Below are positions 1 through 12,279 of a DNA stretch of 64,000 nt, in pieces (the first letter of the stretch is position 1; each line of letters starts with the position of its first letter). This DNA comes from Trichobilharzia regenti (lineage: Eukaryota > Platyhelminthes > Trematoda > Strigeidida > Schistosomatidae): assembly GCA_944472135.2 (NCBI GenBank), contig OX235270.1:86375168-86439167 (forward strand), in the 5' to 3' direction. The notes beneath the pieces are model-generated. The model was not told where the DNA came from. It was given only the letters and a program-made list of their open reading frames with translations, and ran no database searches. A program made the translations under genes and the position numbers.

Positions 1-1616
1 TAAACTGTGGATAGTCGGTTGGGTTTCCATCAAAGTACTGAGGCTCGAATTTAGGTCACTTTAAGCCCTTACTATCCCTAAACGTCGAAATGTGAACATC
101 AGACTTATCATGCTGAGCATCATGCATATCATTACCATTAACAAGCAACTCAGCATTACTTTGACCGAATCATCATCGAAGACTTCGGGATGACAATTCA
201 TCTTCGGGCCTCACATGCATATATATGTCTTACTAAAATACAAGCGCTTGAGGAAAAGTAAACTTGCCCTGACATTCTCAGCATCAAAGATCGTTGTGTT
301 CCCTGAGCAGTTAGGTGTGTTACTAAAAGTTGCATAATGAGATAATCAGTGTCCATAAAATCAAAATGTCTGTTTTAAACTTGAGAAGCATATGGCTTCA
401 TATGCACACACACTCAGTACGGTTTAAAATCAAATAATTCGACAATTGGTCGGGAGTGTGGAAAACAGTGACGTAGTCAACTGAAGAAGGGGTTTCAAAG
501 TGGTTGCCAGGGTAGTTCAACTCTGGAGAGAGCCATATTGCATGCGGCATTTCGATAGACTCAACAAATTAGCTATAGTTGACCCCTTGATCAGATTCAA
601 GTGTTTGGCAATAGATAATGGTTACTGGGGTCCAAGCTGTACTCATTTTCCTGTTAGTGTTCCAAAAAATAACATGAATTTGTAGAATTTGAGAAGGTAC
701 ATATTGCATGAACACACAACCGAAAGTAAAATTAAAGGCCTGTATAGTAATCCGAGTAACTTAGTGTCATGGACTGATACTCAGGGAATTCGCAAATAAT
801 TGGTAGACTTCAATGTAGTGAACGACCCCGTACACCGAAGTATTCCAAACAAATGTTTCATTAGAGTCAAAACTTTGAAGAATGTCGAATATTTCGGACA
901 GCTAAATAATGTATTAGCATTACAAACCTTTAGTTTCGCGTTCAAACACAAGGAATTTAGTCGACGAATGGAGAAGCAGACGGTGACTGAGAGTGTTGAT
1001 TCCAAAAAACACTTATATCTATTAAAGATGAACAACAATGCTGTATGATTAACATAGGATTGAAGGGCAAGGCAAGAAGTATACTGTTATTATTCGAAAG
1101 CACATTACTGGATATGACAATTAATTGCTGGGATACGTGAGAAACCAGCAGTTCGGGCAGAAATCTTTTATTTCGAGATAGTTCGATCTGAAAAAGTCAG
1201 CTAAGAGACCGCTTCAGCAGCTGCCATTATCGCTGATGCAACTGAGGATTTACCTTAATACACGCTTATCTCGGCATAACTTGAACCCTGGTGCTTCAGG
1301 CGTTTATTCTGTAATCCTCGACGCGTTTCTTATGCATGAGTGATTTCATATTGCCTAACTGCAATGGAGAATCGTGAATACGTAGATTCATCAAATAGAT
1401 TTCAGGCGAACATTAAAGCATTAGAAGATTGAAGAAATGCATTTAAATATCATCAAGTTTCAAAAGTATTAACCCACTCCCCCTAGGATATCTTGTACTA
1501 AATGTCGCTGTTAGTTGGGCGATATTTCAAGCGTAAGGTTGAAGAAACTAAGTAATTCTACTCTGTGACTACATTACCTAGGATTCTAGGAAGACGTGGT
1601 TACCAATACAAACAGT
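1..1616. other. AT-rich sequence, no recognisable gene
   Basis: I see only short open frames of under 90 codons here, with no familiar motif. Two of them overlap on opposite strands near 780-1050, which is what chance frames do. No LTR, SINE head or LINE motif was found. Confidence 0.5.
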
Positions 1617-1750
1617 GGCAAAGTTTAACTTTAGACACCACTAACAACCAATCAGCAAACGACCTTGAACGGGCGAATCACGTTAGAGGCATATATGATG
1701 AATGGAAATGTATATTTGTAGAAAAAAGCATAAAATAGAGAATAAAAAAG

Positions 1751-2302
1751 TTACATGAGATATCCTTCTCGAGCATGTGAGAGAAACATCTCCCAGTTTA
1801 GCATGTGACTGTCAATGGAGAAGTTATACCATATCCTGTACATATAGTCATCCAAATGACCATAAATGAGACCCTTTTGAGATCCATTTATAGCCCTTAT
1901 CCTATTTTCCAACCTGCCACAAAATCCTTCAATAGAATTTGTATGTGTCCTCATAACGGGATCCACAAAATCACTTGAATGGTTGACTCTATGATGAATA
2001 TATCCCAGAGATGACAGCGAATTGTAGCCTTTCCACTCGTCGGTGTGTATAATTGGCCCCCGCTTAACAAGTCTGGTAATAATAGGTATAAGAGTAGTTG
2101 CTTTTCTATCTGCTATCCTTAGGGAGAGAAGCTTCCTAGCAAAAAAGTTCCTACGAAATATTAAAATTATCAGCTTACTCTCTCTAGCGTTAGTAGGCTT
2201 CAAACATATAGCACAACGATGAACAAACCCATCAGTTGATTTGGTATAGCCTTTTAGATTCATGATACCACCATACAAACGAATTCGCTCTTTCCGGAGC
2301 AA
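1751..2302 (-). pseudogene. Truncated Merlin transposase (ISXO2-like DDE domain)
   Basis: A 183-codon frame. In an intact element this protein would bind the terminal repeats and cut and paste the transposon. Residues 12-45 resemble the amino-terminal zinc-ribbon/HTH segment (DGFVHRCAIC). The frame then jumps to the carboxyl half of the DDE nuclease: HTDEWKGY carries the second catalytic Asp (about residue 88) and HTNSIEGF the catalytic Glu (about residue 125). The segment that should hold the first catalytic Asp is missing, as is about a third of the usual length, so the product should be inactive. The frame lies wholly between the inverted repeats. Family assignment is firm; the size of the deletion is inferred from family knowledge. 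Confidence 0.85.
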
Positions 2303-2409
2303 CTCAAATCCAGGAAATACTGGAAAACATTAACCTCCTCGAAATGCAACAATAGCCTTGTAAGGTCACGCATTAGAAATGAATCAAGCGCTATACAACA
2401 TTGAACTGC

Positions 2410-2466
2410 GTTCGTGAACCTCATCGGATAATTCGACATCGTTCGTGAATCTCATTGGATAATTCG
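2410..2466. repeat. Two-copy tandem repeat inside the right end of Merlin
   Basis: A 26-bp unit starting GTTCGTGAA and ending GGATAATTCG occurs at 2410-2435 and again at 2441-2466, separated by 5 bp, with two mismatches. It abuts the right terminal inverted repeat. It may be a sub-terminal transposase-binding repeat; that role is inference. Confidence 0.7.
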
Positions 2467-2505
2467 CTGATTGGTAGTTGGTGGTGTCGAAAGTTTAACT
2501 TCGCC

Positions 2506-3681
2506 CAAACAGTTTCTGCTATCAGGTTACTACGAGCTCCCCGCTTTGACCAGAGAAGTACGATTAACCATATGGTAGCGGCTCAATTGCAAGTTCACTC
2601 CATTCTGGTTTGAGTATGAGACTGTTGGAACAAATTGACCGCTTCCGTCACCACCTAACTACCAATGAAAAGCTATGAACAGCATTTCGATAACCATAGG
2701 GCTATACGCGGTCTCTTTTAAAGGCGATGTCAAATCACCCAAACGGAAGTATGGTTTCCAAATACGACTACAACTAAACTAGAACTTCTTCCTCAAGTTG
2801 CCCTACATAAATTTGAACAGTGATATAACAAAAGTTAGTGCAGAGTAATTTCGATTCATTTTATCTCGTCTGCTATTGTCAAGTGTGTATGGCCTATAAT
2901 ATTTGGTAAAAGCAGTTGTAATACAAGCTTAACAGACATTTTGCTCATCATCAGTCAGCTCCCCAGTCCGGTTGGTTTCAAGAAAGTCACGGTGAAAAAC
3001 ACGTAAGGACGACAAAGTTATGTAGAATTATTCGTATATAATTCGTAAGACAGAAGTAAAAAATGAACAAGATTGTTGTTAGGGCGGTGGCAAGTCAGTA
3101 ACAACTGCTCACTCATATCTAGAAGAGAACAGTTATTTGAACTCAAAAGACCCTATGTCCAAGGACTTATCCCTAAGTTCCTATTGTTACGAAGACGCTC
3201 CGAGCCGATAGATACTGTGTACTTTCTTCGACTTTAACTCCAAAACACCAGTATTGTAAGAAGGAAGTTATATTGTTTGGCAATTAAAGCGGAGAAAAGT
3301 AAAGGTTTTTATTCGTTTTTGGTCGTCCTCTTCGAACTTGTACACGATCGAACTATTCGCGCCTTCGAGCTGCCCACCAATGGCTACGTTCACGTTCAAT
3401 GTTCACGTCCATTGACACTCCCCGGCAAGAAAGGGACCATCCCTTTTTCCCATGACGGTGATAACCTCGAACTAAACTGCCAATTCGGGAGCCTGGGCCA
3501 ACCGGGACTAGGCTAAAATGGAAGAGCAAGGCAAAAAAGCCCAACACACAACAAGCATATCACATCACAATGACACGTTCCCCCGATGCGTGGAATCTGC
3601 GCTCTCTGTAGACAGTACCACCACTGATCCGGTTCGTCGGCAGGGGACTCCATACGTACCACCTGCATACTTCTCAGTCTG
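2506..3681. other. Unassigned sequence, partly GC-richer
   Basis: 2506-2513 is the Merlin target duplication. The stretch near 3340-3520 is richer in G and C than its surroundings and has open frames on both strands (plus 3277-3516, minus 3353-3547), neither with a motif I recognise. It lies next to a LINE fragment and could be more of that element, but I cannot show it. Confidence 0.35.
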
Positions 3682-4185
3682 TCACAACTTCCATACTAGG
3701 GTATTGAAGTAGCCTGCTAAAACAACTACACCTGAACGTTTTTCATTTTGCAGGAAACTCGACAATTTGGGGCAGAAATCATCCTTTACTTCATCCGAAC
3801 TTCTGTCTGTTAGGATGTAAACGGAGACTATGAAAAGACAACGACGGGTAATGCCATCCTTCCTTCTTCTAATGGCCCCATTTAGACGGGCCGCACACAT
3901 AGTAGTTTCAACTAGGATCTAATCGAGAAGTGGTTTTTCACCACTAATACTCAATGTTATCCCTACACCTGCGAATCCTTGCAAACTAGCTGAAGAGTCT
4001 CCCAATACTCGTAAGAGGGATTTCGCAAATTCATCTTGTTGACCAAGAGGGGTTAAGTGGATAACCACACTCGGGTCTTGTATGCGTGTCCCCGAAACGC
4101 AACGTACATCCATAGCTCGGGATGCCAGAGTTCTGGTTGGTGATGCATGTTGTCCGACTTGGCAAAGGGTCCTGATGTGAAATGC
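3682..4185 (-). pseudogene. LINE apurinic endonuclease domain fragment
   Basis: Read on the minus strand this gives the amino-terminal part of a non-LTR retrotransposon endonuclease. It starts with an RTLCQVGQ segment, passes a degraded ETRIQDPS-like motif (here GTRIQDPS), and ends with VVVLAGYFN, a degraded form of the GDFN catalytic motif (Asp replaced by Tyr). The enzyme would nick target DNA to prime reverse transcription. One in-frame TAG at 3919-3921 separates two stretches that otherwise stay in the same frame. The reverse transcriptase part does not follow on this strand. The style matches the LINE whose carboxyl end lies at 6.6-7.3 kb, so both may belong to one family; that link is inference. 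Confidence 0.75.
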
Positions 4186-4710
4186 TCTTATATGCAGTTA
4201 GTAGCGTGGATTTAAGAAGCTATCAGGAATGTTTCTATGACTCATCGTTGTTTGTGGTCACAGAGTGAAGTGAAGATGACTCACTAGCCTGCAGAATAGT
4301 ACTGACTGAATTAGGGAAGTAAAATGATGAGAGTGACAGGGACAAAGGAAAATGATGATCAGGACGGCTTCGTGTGCTTTTGGAATTGTGTGGGCAGTTG
4401 TTACTTCCCGGCTACCCACATCGTGGAAGTTGGCTTTTTCTTGAGGCACCTGAAACAGAAAGATAGTGTTGCGTGACCGCAGAGCCCAGCAGGGGAAAAC
4501 TACTTTAGGCCCGCCACACACGGCCTGTGTGAACTGGTTTCCTGGATTGGTGCCGTACCAGTATATTATCGCCGGCTGCGGGCCACCATAGAGTAAGTCG
4601 GGATGCACAATTGTTGGAGCCGACGTTTTCCTACCCCTTCTCTTCAGGGTGGAGAGATAGCATAGACGGCATGTTGGTCACCTGAGGGAAACACTCCAGT
4701 AGTATGACTT
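4186..4710 (-). mobile_element. Probable 5' region of the same LINE
   Basis: This sequence lies directly upstream of the endonuclease segment on the minus strand. A 116-codon minus frame (4258-4608) runs through it; its product is rich in Cys, His and Phe and matches no domain I know. I read it as LINE leader or a short upstream frame rather than a cellular gene. Boundaries are approximate. Confidence 0.45.
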
Positions 4711-5100
4711 TGCCCACAGATCCCAGCATGGTTCAAAAAATCTTACACTATGACGGTGACTGCTTTCAGTCTAATCGCTATCCTAACAATCTTCCTGGCA
4801 TGGTAGGACCTGCAGGAACATTAGTTCCAACCAGTGTAGCTTGTTGGGTCATTGCGATATGCGTTCCCGACCAGCTATTGGTCGGTTGCGAAAAACATGT
4901 CACTATCACTAGTATTATCATCTCACTCTCTTCATCTAATCAGCAGAAGCACTGAGTTTGATCACTGCAGCACAGAGTTCCGAACGTAAACCAAAAGCTA
5001 CCCTTCACATATAACCAATTACATTCTGCATTGAGTATGGTACAGCTAGGTTAGACAAAAACTGGTCATTCAGAAACTCTCAGATTTTCTCTACGAAGAA

Positions 5101-5570
5101 GATGGCACAAGCATTTCAGTTTGATTCCCACCATCTGGTCAAAAAGTACCAGATATTTGAATACAGGTCCTACAAACCGCAAAATAAGGATTGTCAAGGT
5201 CGTGGTGATCAATGGCGTTCGTTGTGACGGACGAAGAGTGGCTTAACCGATTGAATGAAGATGCTAGATCAAAGAAAGACAGGAAATTAAATTTTTCGAC
5301 AGGGCCATTCCAATCATTTGAACAGTTCATTAGAGATACTTATGGAAGTGAAAGACCATTTGAGACTGGTAAATACGTTGTTATTATCGAAAGCTTTCTA
5401 AAGCCCAGGGAATACCATTTGCATACAAGCCAGGAGGAAACTTTATGCATCGGCCATTGTTAGATGTTCCAAACATAAACATGGGAATGTCGTGGTTCAC
5501 AATGCAAAATATATTTAAACCTAGGTTTTGCCAAATTATGGAACGCGATTTTTTCCGGTAAGTGCTCTTA
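5101..5570 (+). other. Possible exon or gene fragment, unidentified
   Basis: Three open segments overlap here in different frames: 5101-5230 (starts MAQAFQFDSHHLV), 5212-5463 (starts MAFVVTDEEWLNRL) and about 5370-5569 (contains IPFAYKPGGNFM). The last stops being useful exactly at GGTAAGT (about 5570), a good splice donor. Composition looks protein-like (aromatic and charged residues spread evenly), but two frame changes are needed to join the segments. It could be a decayed cellular exon, a retro-copy, or an unfamiliar element. I do not recognise the protein and assign no function. Confidence 0.3.
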
Positions 5571-6469
5571 ATACTCTAGTAGGTATGTTTCAAGGTGTGT
5601 TTCAAGAGTTGGTCTTCGGAATACAGATAAATTCTGCAAAATTTACTGGGAAGACTTGCTTGAATGTCAGAACCATGACAAAGCCGTAAGTTGATAAATA
5701 TACGGAAACTCACGCTTTAACAGAAAAAGAGAACTCTTGTGATGCAAAAAGTGCGGAAGGTAAAGAAAGTGGAACCAATGAGGGATGTACCATACAACGC
5801 ATTACTGGACCCTAACTTCCGTTAAGTGATTTGTGATAATTATCTTTATTCCACAGACACTCAGTGGTTCTTTGAGGGATTCAGTTTTTGTGAAGTCATT
5901 TTCTATAGTAGTCGTTATTCTATTTTGTGGTTATATAGAGAAAAATAAACCTAGCCTAATATGTATTTTTTTACTTCCGTGTGCTCACTTTGTACGGTCG
6001 GGTTTCAAAATTTGGGTTATTTGTGATTGCGTCTTTTTTAAATAATGCATGAGGCGTAAATAGCGTGCTGTATTCGTAAATTTTCTCTCTGCATCGTAAT
6101 CACCCTACTGGTTGTATGTAGTTATTGCTGGTCTAACTATACCAAAGTCCTCAAACTCTACGCTTAATGTAAAAATTTTATGTTCTAACCTATTTCTTAT
6201 AGCTTAACAATCGTAGTATTCCCGGTTACTCGAAATTTTCCCTGTCACCATATTTTATGTAGCGACCAATATGTCTAGCTGCTGATTTAAAATAACACTT
6301 AAGTTTTGGCTATTATCATTTACTAATTGAGTTCTTGTAAATATACGTTTCTCTGTTGTGTGTTTACAACTTTTGCCGTTATTTCGGGCTACGTTCTCAA
6401 TTAAGCACCAGCGGAAAAATTACCTAACAGCTGTATAACGTTGGTGGCAAACAAATAAAATAATGGGCT
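5571..6469. other. AT-rich sequence, no recognisable gene
   Basis: Mostly low-GC sequence with scattered stops. A 70-codon plus frame at 5833-6045 is Ile/Phe/Val-rich, as random AT-rich frames are, and has no motif I trust. Confidence 0.45.
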
Positions 6470-6611
6470 TATCATTTCAAAGGACTCTTGAATCGACCGT
6501 CACTTGCAACTCGCCCAGAAATACCACCACCAACAGCACGCAGACAACGGTTTGCTGGTGGACATCAATCCTTTAACGAAAGCAGAAATCCCAAATAAAG
6601 GGCTGCTATCC
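6470..6611 (+). mobile_element. Short SR2-like (RTE) LINE fragment
   Basis: The plus-strand sequence is a near-duplicate of about 10000-10130: both encode an HHFKGLLNRPS-like segment followed by the same run of codons. That segment lies upstream of the reverse transcriptase fingers in the RTE elements seen elsewhere in this window. Only about 140 bp remain before the sequence switches to a different LINE. Confidence 0.6.
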
Positions 6612-7300
6612 TCTTATGTCTGGCATGCGATTCGCTGCCGTCAAATGTAAGATGACGCCACATGACTGGACTACATTTACTCCTAGCTTAGAAGTAGGAA
6701 TTGAAGTGGTAGAGCACGTTGACCACTTATTTGGGAGGTTGCATTAACCAGTGATCACTGACGAAATCTCAGCACGGACACAAGGCTCGTTTCGCATATG
6801 CCAGTTTACGCCGTCTCTGGCGTAGACATAAAGAAGCTGGCTAGCTGTCTTTGACCATAGGCGCCTGCGTTCTGTCTCGCGTGTTAGGTGGTATGATACG
6901 GTGAGCAGTATTGAGGTTAGACTTCGGACGAGTGCTAGGCAAGGAGGGGAAATCAATCGACAAAGTTGTGAAATTACATCGACTGAGATGGTTAGGACAT
7001 TTGTTACGTATGCCCAGCCATTGTATTTATCGATGGGTAGTGTTAGCTAACATGGGATCAGGTTCGAAAAGAACCAGTGTTGGTCAAACCAAAACATGAC
7101 TTCATCAATCAATGAAATCCACAACAGTTAGTTTAAGCTAGCCACGTAGGGAGGTGTAGACTTTGTGGTTGGGGTCCTCGAGACGGCAAACACCAATGAG
7201 AGCTGGAGACAATTGGTGATATGACTCAAAATCGTTCTCAATGCATAGTGCAGATGCATCCATCCACATCTTCTGACTTATAATATTCAATAAATTCTAT
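6612..7300 (+). pseudogene. 3' end of a LINE reverse transcriptase ORF, decayed
   Basis: In pieces, the plus strand encodes the carboxyl end typical of trematode LINE polyproteins: MRFAAVKCKM, then DEISARTQ, then VFDHRRLRSVSRV, then KSIDKVVKLHRLRWLGH and the tail SVGQTKT. At least three frame changes are needed to connect them, so this is a pseudogene. The likely 3' end is near 7300, after CAATAAATTC, which resembles a polyadenylation signal. It covers the thumb and connection region and carries no catalytic residues. Confidence 0.7.
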
Positions 7301-9496
7301 TGTTCTTCCATGCCACTATTCTTTTTGCGTCATACTTCTGTTTATTTTCTGTCTCGCTCTATTTTGAATCTCCACTCCTATTTCTTGCTTTGCATGTTAC
7401 CTGGAGTGTGGCGACCCGAAGTGCTGAACATCTGTGCAGGGTTCTACGTTGAAACCAGTCATTGAGTCATGATATTGCTTGTTATTCTTATGCATATTTG
7501 CATCTATATTGACATAAAAAAACTGGTAAAAGTGGGTTAAAACTACATGAGATACTATACAATAATACCAACGCAATATGGCAAATAGTCAGTCAGTTTT
7601 GACAGTCATTTAAATGCATATATCATATGTTAACATTAATAAATTTATATTTGTAGATCCTAAATAAGAATTTATTGGAAACGGTCGTTTGCTCTAATTA
7701 TTCTTGTTCCGAATAGATTATGGGGATTTACAAATTAATATGTACATTGCAAGCAAAATGGTTTTCATATACAGTTAGTTGTGACTGCGGTTAAAATAAG
7801 AATCGTAGTTCTTTGAGGATACAGATTTGCTATCTCTGGACTGACAGTGTGATTCGCTAGCAAATGGGATGTATGAACCACACTGTCATCGAATAATAAT
7901 GTGACTTCCGCGTGAATTGGCGATAGATATTATTAGATTCTATAGCATCACTCCAACTTTTCACTCAACTCGTTTGATCCAAATTCTAATCATACTCAGT
8001 TAAAATGAGCGGAAAGTGGTCAATTATATGAGCAGCAATGCACAAGTCTAAAGTCGTGTCAGACAATCTCACAATGTTTTTGTTTACCTACCCTTTATGT
8101 TCGGTTGAAAAGACTCCAAAATGTCCACTCCTCAATATATATATATATATATATATTGAAAAATGTTTGAAACTTAGGCTATGCTGAGAAAATAAACTAT
8201 ATACTTAGCTTCAGAGAAACAAATTGTAATCATGTACTGACTTTGGAAATGCGGAAATTTCATCTCTAGATTTTAAAAGCTGAGACATTCATTTAAAATT
8301 GACATGGCTAGATAGTTATGGAAGTTTAAACAATCCAGCTAGCTCTACCATCTCTGAATTATAATTAGTTACACATATATTTCTTTCCAACTACTACATT
8401 TTATAGAACATGAAAATTATTTGTTGATGAATCGAATCATTTGTATACTTCAGATAAAATTCTTTCGAAAGCCTATTACTTTTCTATTGAATCCATTCTC
8501 GATGAGTGTGAAGCACAGTATTACTACAGAAACGGAAGTTGAATTTCAGCTTTTACTTATGAGGGAGAAATTGTAGTTGTTTAATCGGATATTACGCCTT
8601 TATTGTTTATGAAGTCGATTTCATGAATGGAAGGCTTTTTCCTTTAAAGTAAGCTAGTCTAACTTTGCATGAAACGTTCGTTGAAGTCTTCACTATCTAA
8701 GAAAATGACAGTAGATTTGGAATGTGCTTTGTTTTCTTCAACAATGATCCTGTACCTTAGATATGTTTCTTTAAATGTATTAAATATTGTATTAAATTTA
8801 AAATATTATTTTGAAGAAATCTCACTATAAAAAACTTTTTTGTTACATGCGCTGCACGCATTTGTTTCTTTCAAAAAATCTCTAACTTATCGTCTGACAG
8901 AATATTTCAGTGGTGTTTTATGCTAAAATTTAATGTTCTACACGATTGATAAATTGAGGTGTACTTGAGCCAACTTGTGATTTGTTAATATCCTGTTATT
9001 ATTTACTGGAAATATAATAAAATTTAATGAAATCAGAGTAATTGTGAATAGAGTTGCCTTGCGAATTTGTTAACTTGTTTTGTAAAACTAATTGAATAGA
9101 GAGAGGGTTTGCTTAATTTGTCATCAGACCACATAAAATAATGAATAAGATTAGTGGTTGAGATAAGTCTGTTTTTGTCACTGTTAATTCATGCTTAAAC
9201 TGATGCATTAAAATAACGTACACTTTGAATACAACTCGTTGAATGAATACATTATTATATGGAACTAAGTTTATATCTAATACTGAAGTGATCATGTAGC
9301 AATGACTAACTATGCAGAGGAGTTTGAAGCACCCGAAAACTCCTCGTTATGTATTAGAAATCTACTGTTGTTTTCTTACCATAGAAGCAGTACACTCAGG
9401 TGCTTCATTTGATGAAGCAACTGTTTTCTGCAAATATAAGTTTTTCAGTATGAATGTTTCAGATGAAAAAACTTGCTGTTTTTCCGAATTTGACTA
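7301..9496. other. AT-rich sequence with a short AT microsatellite
   Basis: No coding motif seen. A perfect (AT)11 run lies at 8135-8156. The open frames near 9113-9295 (minus) and 9312-9647 (plus) lack recognisable motifs, and the latter runs into a SINE, so I treat both as chance. Confidence 0.5.
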
Positions 9497-9905
9497 CGGA
9501 TTGATGTCAGTTAGAGAATCCTCGCTTGTGACTGGCTACGGGACAGAGTTTCTTGAAGTTCTGTTGAGAAGTCACGACCAGAGAAGTCTATTCTGTCGGG
9601 AGTGTAGACAAATGCTTGCCGATGACATTGGCTGGTGGTCGCGCTAAAATCGCGAAATGGTAGGAGTTAGAATTCATGGGCCATCGAGTCTGGTCCCAGT
9701 GCCTGAATCGTATGCGAGCTTGCCCTGTAATCCGAAGGTCCCGAGTTCGAAATCCAATGGGTGCGTACTGTCGATAATTTCCAAATTAAAATGAAACGGA
9801 TATCCAGTACTTTCTGGTTTTCAATGGCCCTCTAACTGATATAAATCAGTGTCAGACATGGGAACCAAATCAAATCCTAACAAATCAACTATTGAAAGCT
9901 GGCAG
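9497..9905 (+). repeat. tRNA-derived SINE (type A), composite
   Basis: The core is tRNA-like: a box A-type stretch near 9685-9720 and a box B (GAGTTCGAAATCC) near 9737-9750, followed by a tail with TTTTCAATGG and AACTGATATAAATC. A short stretch at 9497-9515 is the tail of the same SINE in the opposite orientation, so this is a head-joined composite. At least eight related pieces occur in this window. Box A and B would form an internal RNA polymerase III promoter; movement would need a LINE in trans. Confidence 0.75.
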
Positions 9906-9919
9906 TATATCCGATAACT

Positions 9920-10590
9920 AGGTCTCTATCTGGGAAGATGTCAACCCAGATGATGCAACTAATAGAAGCTGTTCAAAGGAACCTGAGGAGGAGAGACAAA
10001 TAAAACAATGGTCGTATCACTTCAAAGGACTCTTGAATCGACCGTCACCTGCAACTCGTCCAGATATACCACCGCCAGCAGCACGCAGACAATGGTTTGC
10101 TAGTGGACACCATTCCTCTAACGAAAGCGGAAACCCTAAACGCGACCAAGCTACTTAAGGCCAGCTTGGAAGGCAGTAGGACCAGACAGAATTCCTCCCG
10201 AAGAACTGAAGATGGACCCAGAGATTGTGGCAGACACGCTCACACCATTATTGCAAAACGTTTGGAGAGAAGGAAAGGTACCTACGGATTGGAAGAAAGG
10301 CTGCTACCTTGTCAGGCTACCAAAGAAGGATGACCTAGTCAAGCCTTTGCGAGAACCAGTGTCGAATAATTCTGTTGTCCACGCCAAGTAAAATATCCTG
10401 GACAGAATAAAGGATGCATTGGATACAGAAATCCGCCGCCCACTGGAACAAGCTGGATTCACGTAAGGAAAATTATGTGCTGACCAAATTTCAACTCTAC
10501 GCATCGTTATCGACAGACTGTGCATAGAAAGGCAGTCAAACCTCTCTCTACCTCAACTTCATCGACCTCGGAAAGGCCTTCGACAGGTAT
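9920..10590 (+). pseudogene. SR2-like RTE LINE fragment (reverse transcriptase fingers)
   Basis: Plus-strand frames reproduce the first half of an RTE-clade reverse transcriptase: a DPEIVADTLTP segment, then WREGKVPTDWKKG, RLPKKDD, LLSTPSKI, then CADQISTLR and FIDLGKAFDR, which is motif A with its catalytic Asp position. Several frame changes and stops interrupt it. The sequence ends abruptly at motif A and never reaches the catalytic DD pair. It follows a SINE immediately upstream. Schistosome SR2 is the best-known member; assignment to that group is by motif recall only. Confidence 0.8.
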
Positions 10591-12275
10591 GAAGCTGTCA
10601 TCGCTATTTTCAATGGAAATCGAGAAAATATATTACCCACGAAAGTGACTTATGTCTGGAAATAATCCATTTGTAGGTTTGTTTCTTTTTTTTGCAGAAA
10701 TAAGCAGGCAACAACAGTTACGAAATAAAATGAATTCACTTTACTTCATAGGATTTCATCAGTTGATTAAAACATGGACACTTCGATAAAAAAAATCGCT
10801 GTAAAATTATGAACAGTGATTTTAGTGAAGTCAGTTGACTTTTGAAGAGACAAAGAAAAGGAAATTTTCTTTCACAGCATAAAGAAAGGTAGAATAGAGG
10901 AATTCTTCTATTGATCGCATTATCACGAGAAGCGAGAAATCTACCTAGACAACTTGAGGGACCGATGGGATAGCTAGTCACAAGCATATAATTAAATCAT
11001 TTGTGGGTAATTATCACATGCTAGCAGTTTTGGTAGTAATTATTAGTTGTGCACGTCTTCATCTTAATACAGATGAATTTCGCTTTGTAGGCTGGTTTCT
11101 AGAAAGAATATATTTAGTATTGTCAAAATATAAGATTAGTGAGTCTATCTTTTCTAATATTTCCTTTCGACACACCTAGTGAATATAAAGCACACGGCTG
11201 ACAAAAATTCAGCTCTCATAATTGTATACAAGGTGCCACCACAACTCAGTAGGTTGGTACGTCTTCGGTCGCTAAGCATGGTTGAAGCAGTTGCCATGAT
11301 GATCTTTCAACCCACTCTCTGTGTTCAAATAGACCTGTTCAATCTCTCTCCCTACCTTGACCTTCGCCTTCAACCTAAAACTATCATCTCTCTCGGTGAC
11401 ACCAGGTAAATGCAAATATTATCTTATTACTTTAATTTGTATCAATATCATGCTGCAGTTGCAAATTTGAATCTCGGTTTCACAATTTATTATTATTATA
11501 TTACCCAATCACTAGGTGACAATAGTTCTTCCCCCACCATCCCTAAAAGTATATGCATTCTACCTCTACAGTCACCACTGCCTAGATTATACAGATACTT
11601 AAATGAAATTATCCTTGTTATTATTATTGTGATGATGATCACCTCGATTGTTATGCATCACTTTACATCCCTGAACTCTGTTCCTATATTTTATTAACCA
11701 CATCAATTCAACTGAGTGACTGAATAGTGTTGATTTATTGTCTCCTTACATGCATCACTGCAAATATAAGGGTAGAAGACAAAAGACTTGGCAAGAAAAT
11801 GTTTATTGGGAATTTGATATCTCTGTATAGGGAAATTATGTACACCTTGTTTGCAAATCGCTATTTGCACGGATCTTCTGTGTTGTACTACTTCTGCCAT
11901 TTGTATTGTGTTTCTTTCTGTTCTTTTCGTGTCTCCCATGTTTTGTTGCAACACTAGTTAATTTCTCCTTTTTGACGTCGAATCTGCCTCTCGCCACTTG
12001 ATATTTTTGTGCCGACGCACGTCTCGTCATATACTGCTGATAGATGAAGCTCACGCCACACTTGTTTACCCGTCAGAGTTTTAAGCGGAGTTGCTCCTAC
12101 CTCCTTGGTTCTACCCGTTCTTGTTATACCTTGGTCCTGTTCTCGTGCATTGGTCAGGGATTGCGATGGCATCTACCCATTGTGACATATTCAGTAACTC
12201 CTTCATTCTGTCTTAATACTATGCCTATGCCGAGGTTACTCGTTACTGTGCAGACTGTGAAGTGTTTCCTGCGTA
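10591..12275. other. Unassigned sequence
   Basis: No recognisable gene. Around 11230-11700 the base composition shifts (pyrimidine-rich, short TTA and TGA runs), which may be the tail of an unrecognised repeat. Overlapping frames on both strands at 11700-12320 have no motif. Confidence 0.4.
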
Positions 12276-12279
12276 CAGG

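Larger units (their letters stand above)
1617..2505 (-). mobile_element. Merlin-type DNA transposon, internally deleted
   Basis: The left terminus (1617-1656) and the reverse complement of the right terminus (2466-2505) match over 40 bp with a few mismatches, giving terminal inverted repeats. The 8-bp direct repeat CAAACAGT lies immediately outside both ends (1609-1616 and 2506-2513), which is the target duplication length expected of Merlin. The enclosed minus-strand frame has the ISXO2-like transposase fold (next entry). At 889 bp the copy is shorter than autonomous Merlin elements, which are well over 1 kb, so it is a deletion derivative that could move only if transposase were supplied in trans. 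Merlin elements are known from schistosome genomes. Confidence 0.9.

Noticed and set aside
4258..4608. A 116-codon minus-strand gene
   Set aside because: It lies in the leader of a LINE fragment and shows no domain; more likely LINE sequence.
8135..8156. (AT)11 run as a functional site
   Set aside because: Ordinary microsatellite in AT-rich DNA.
9312..9647. A 111-codon plus-strand gene
   Set aside because: Its second half is SINE leader sequence, and no motif is present in the first half.
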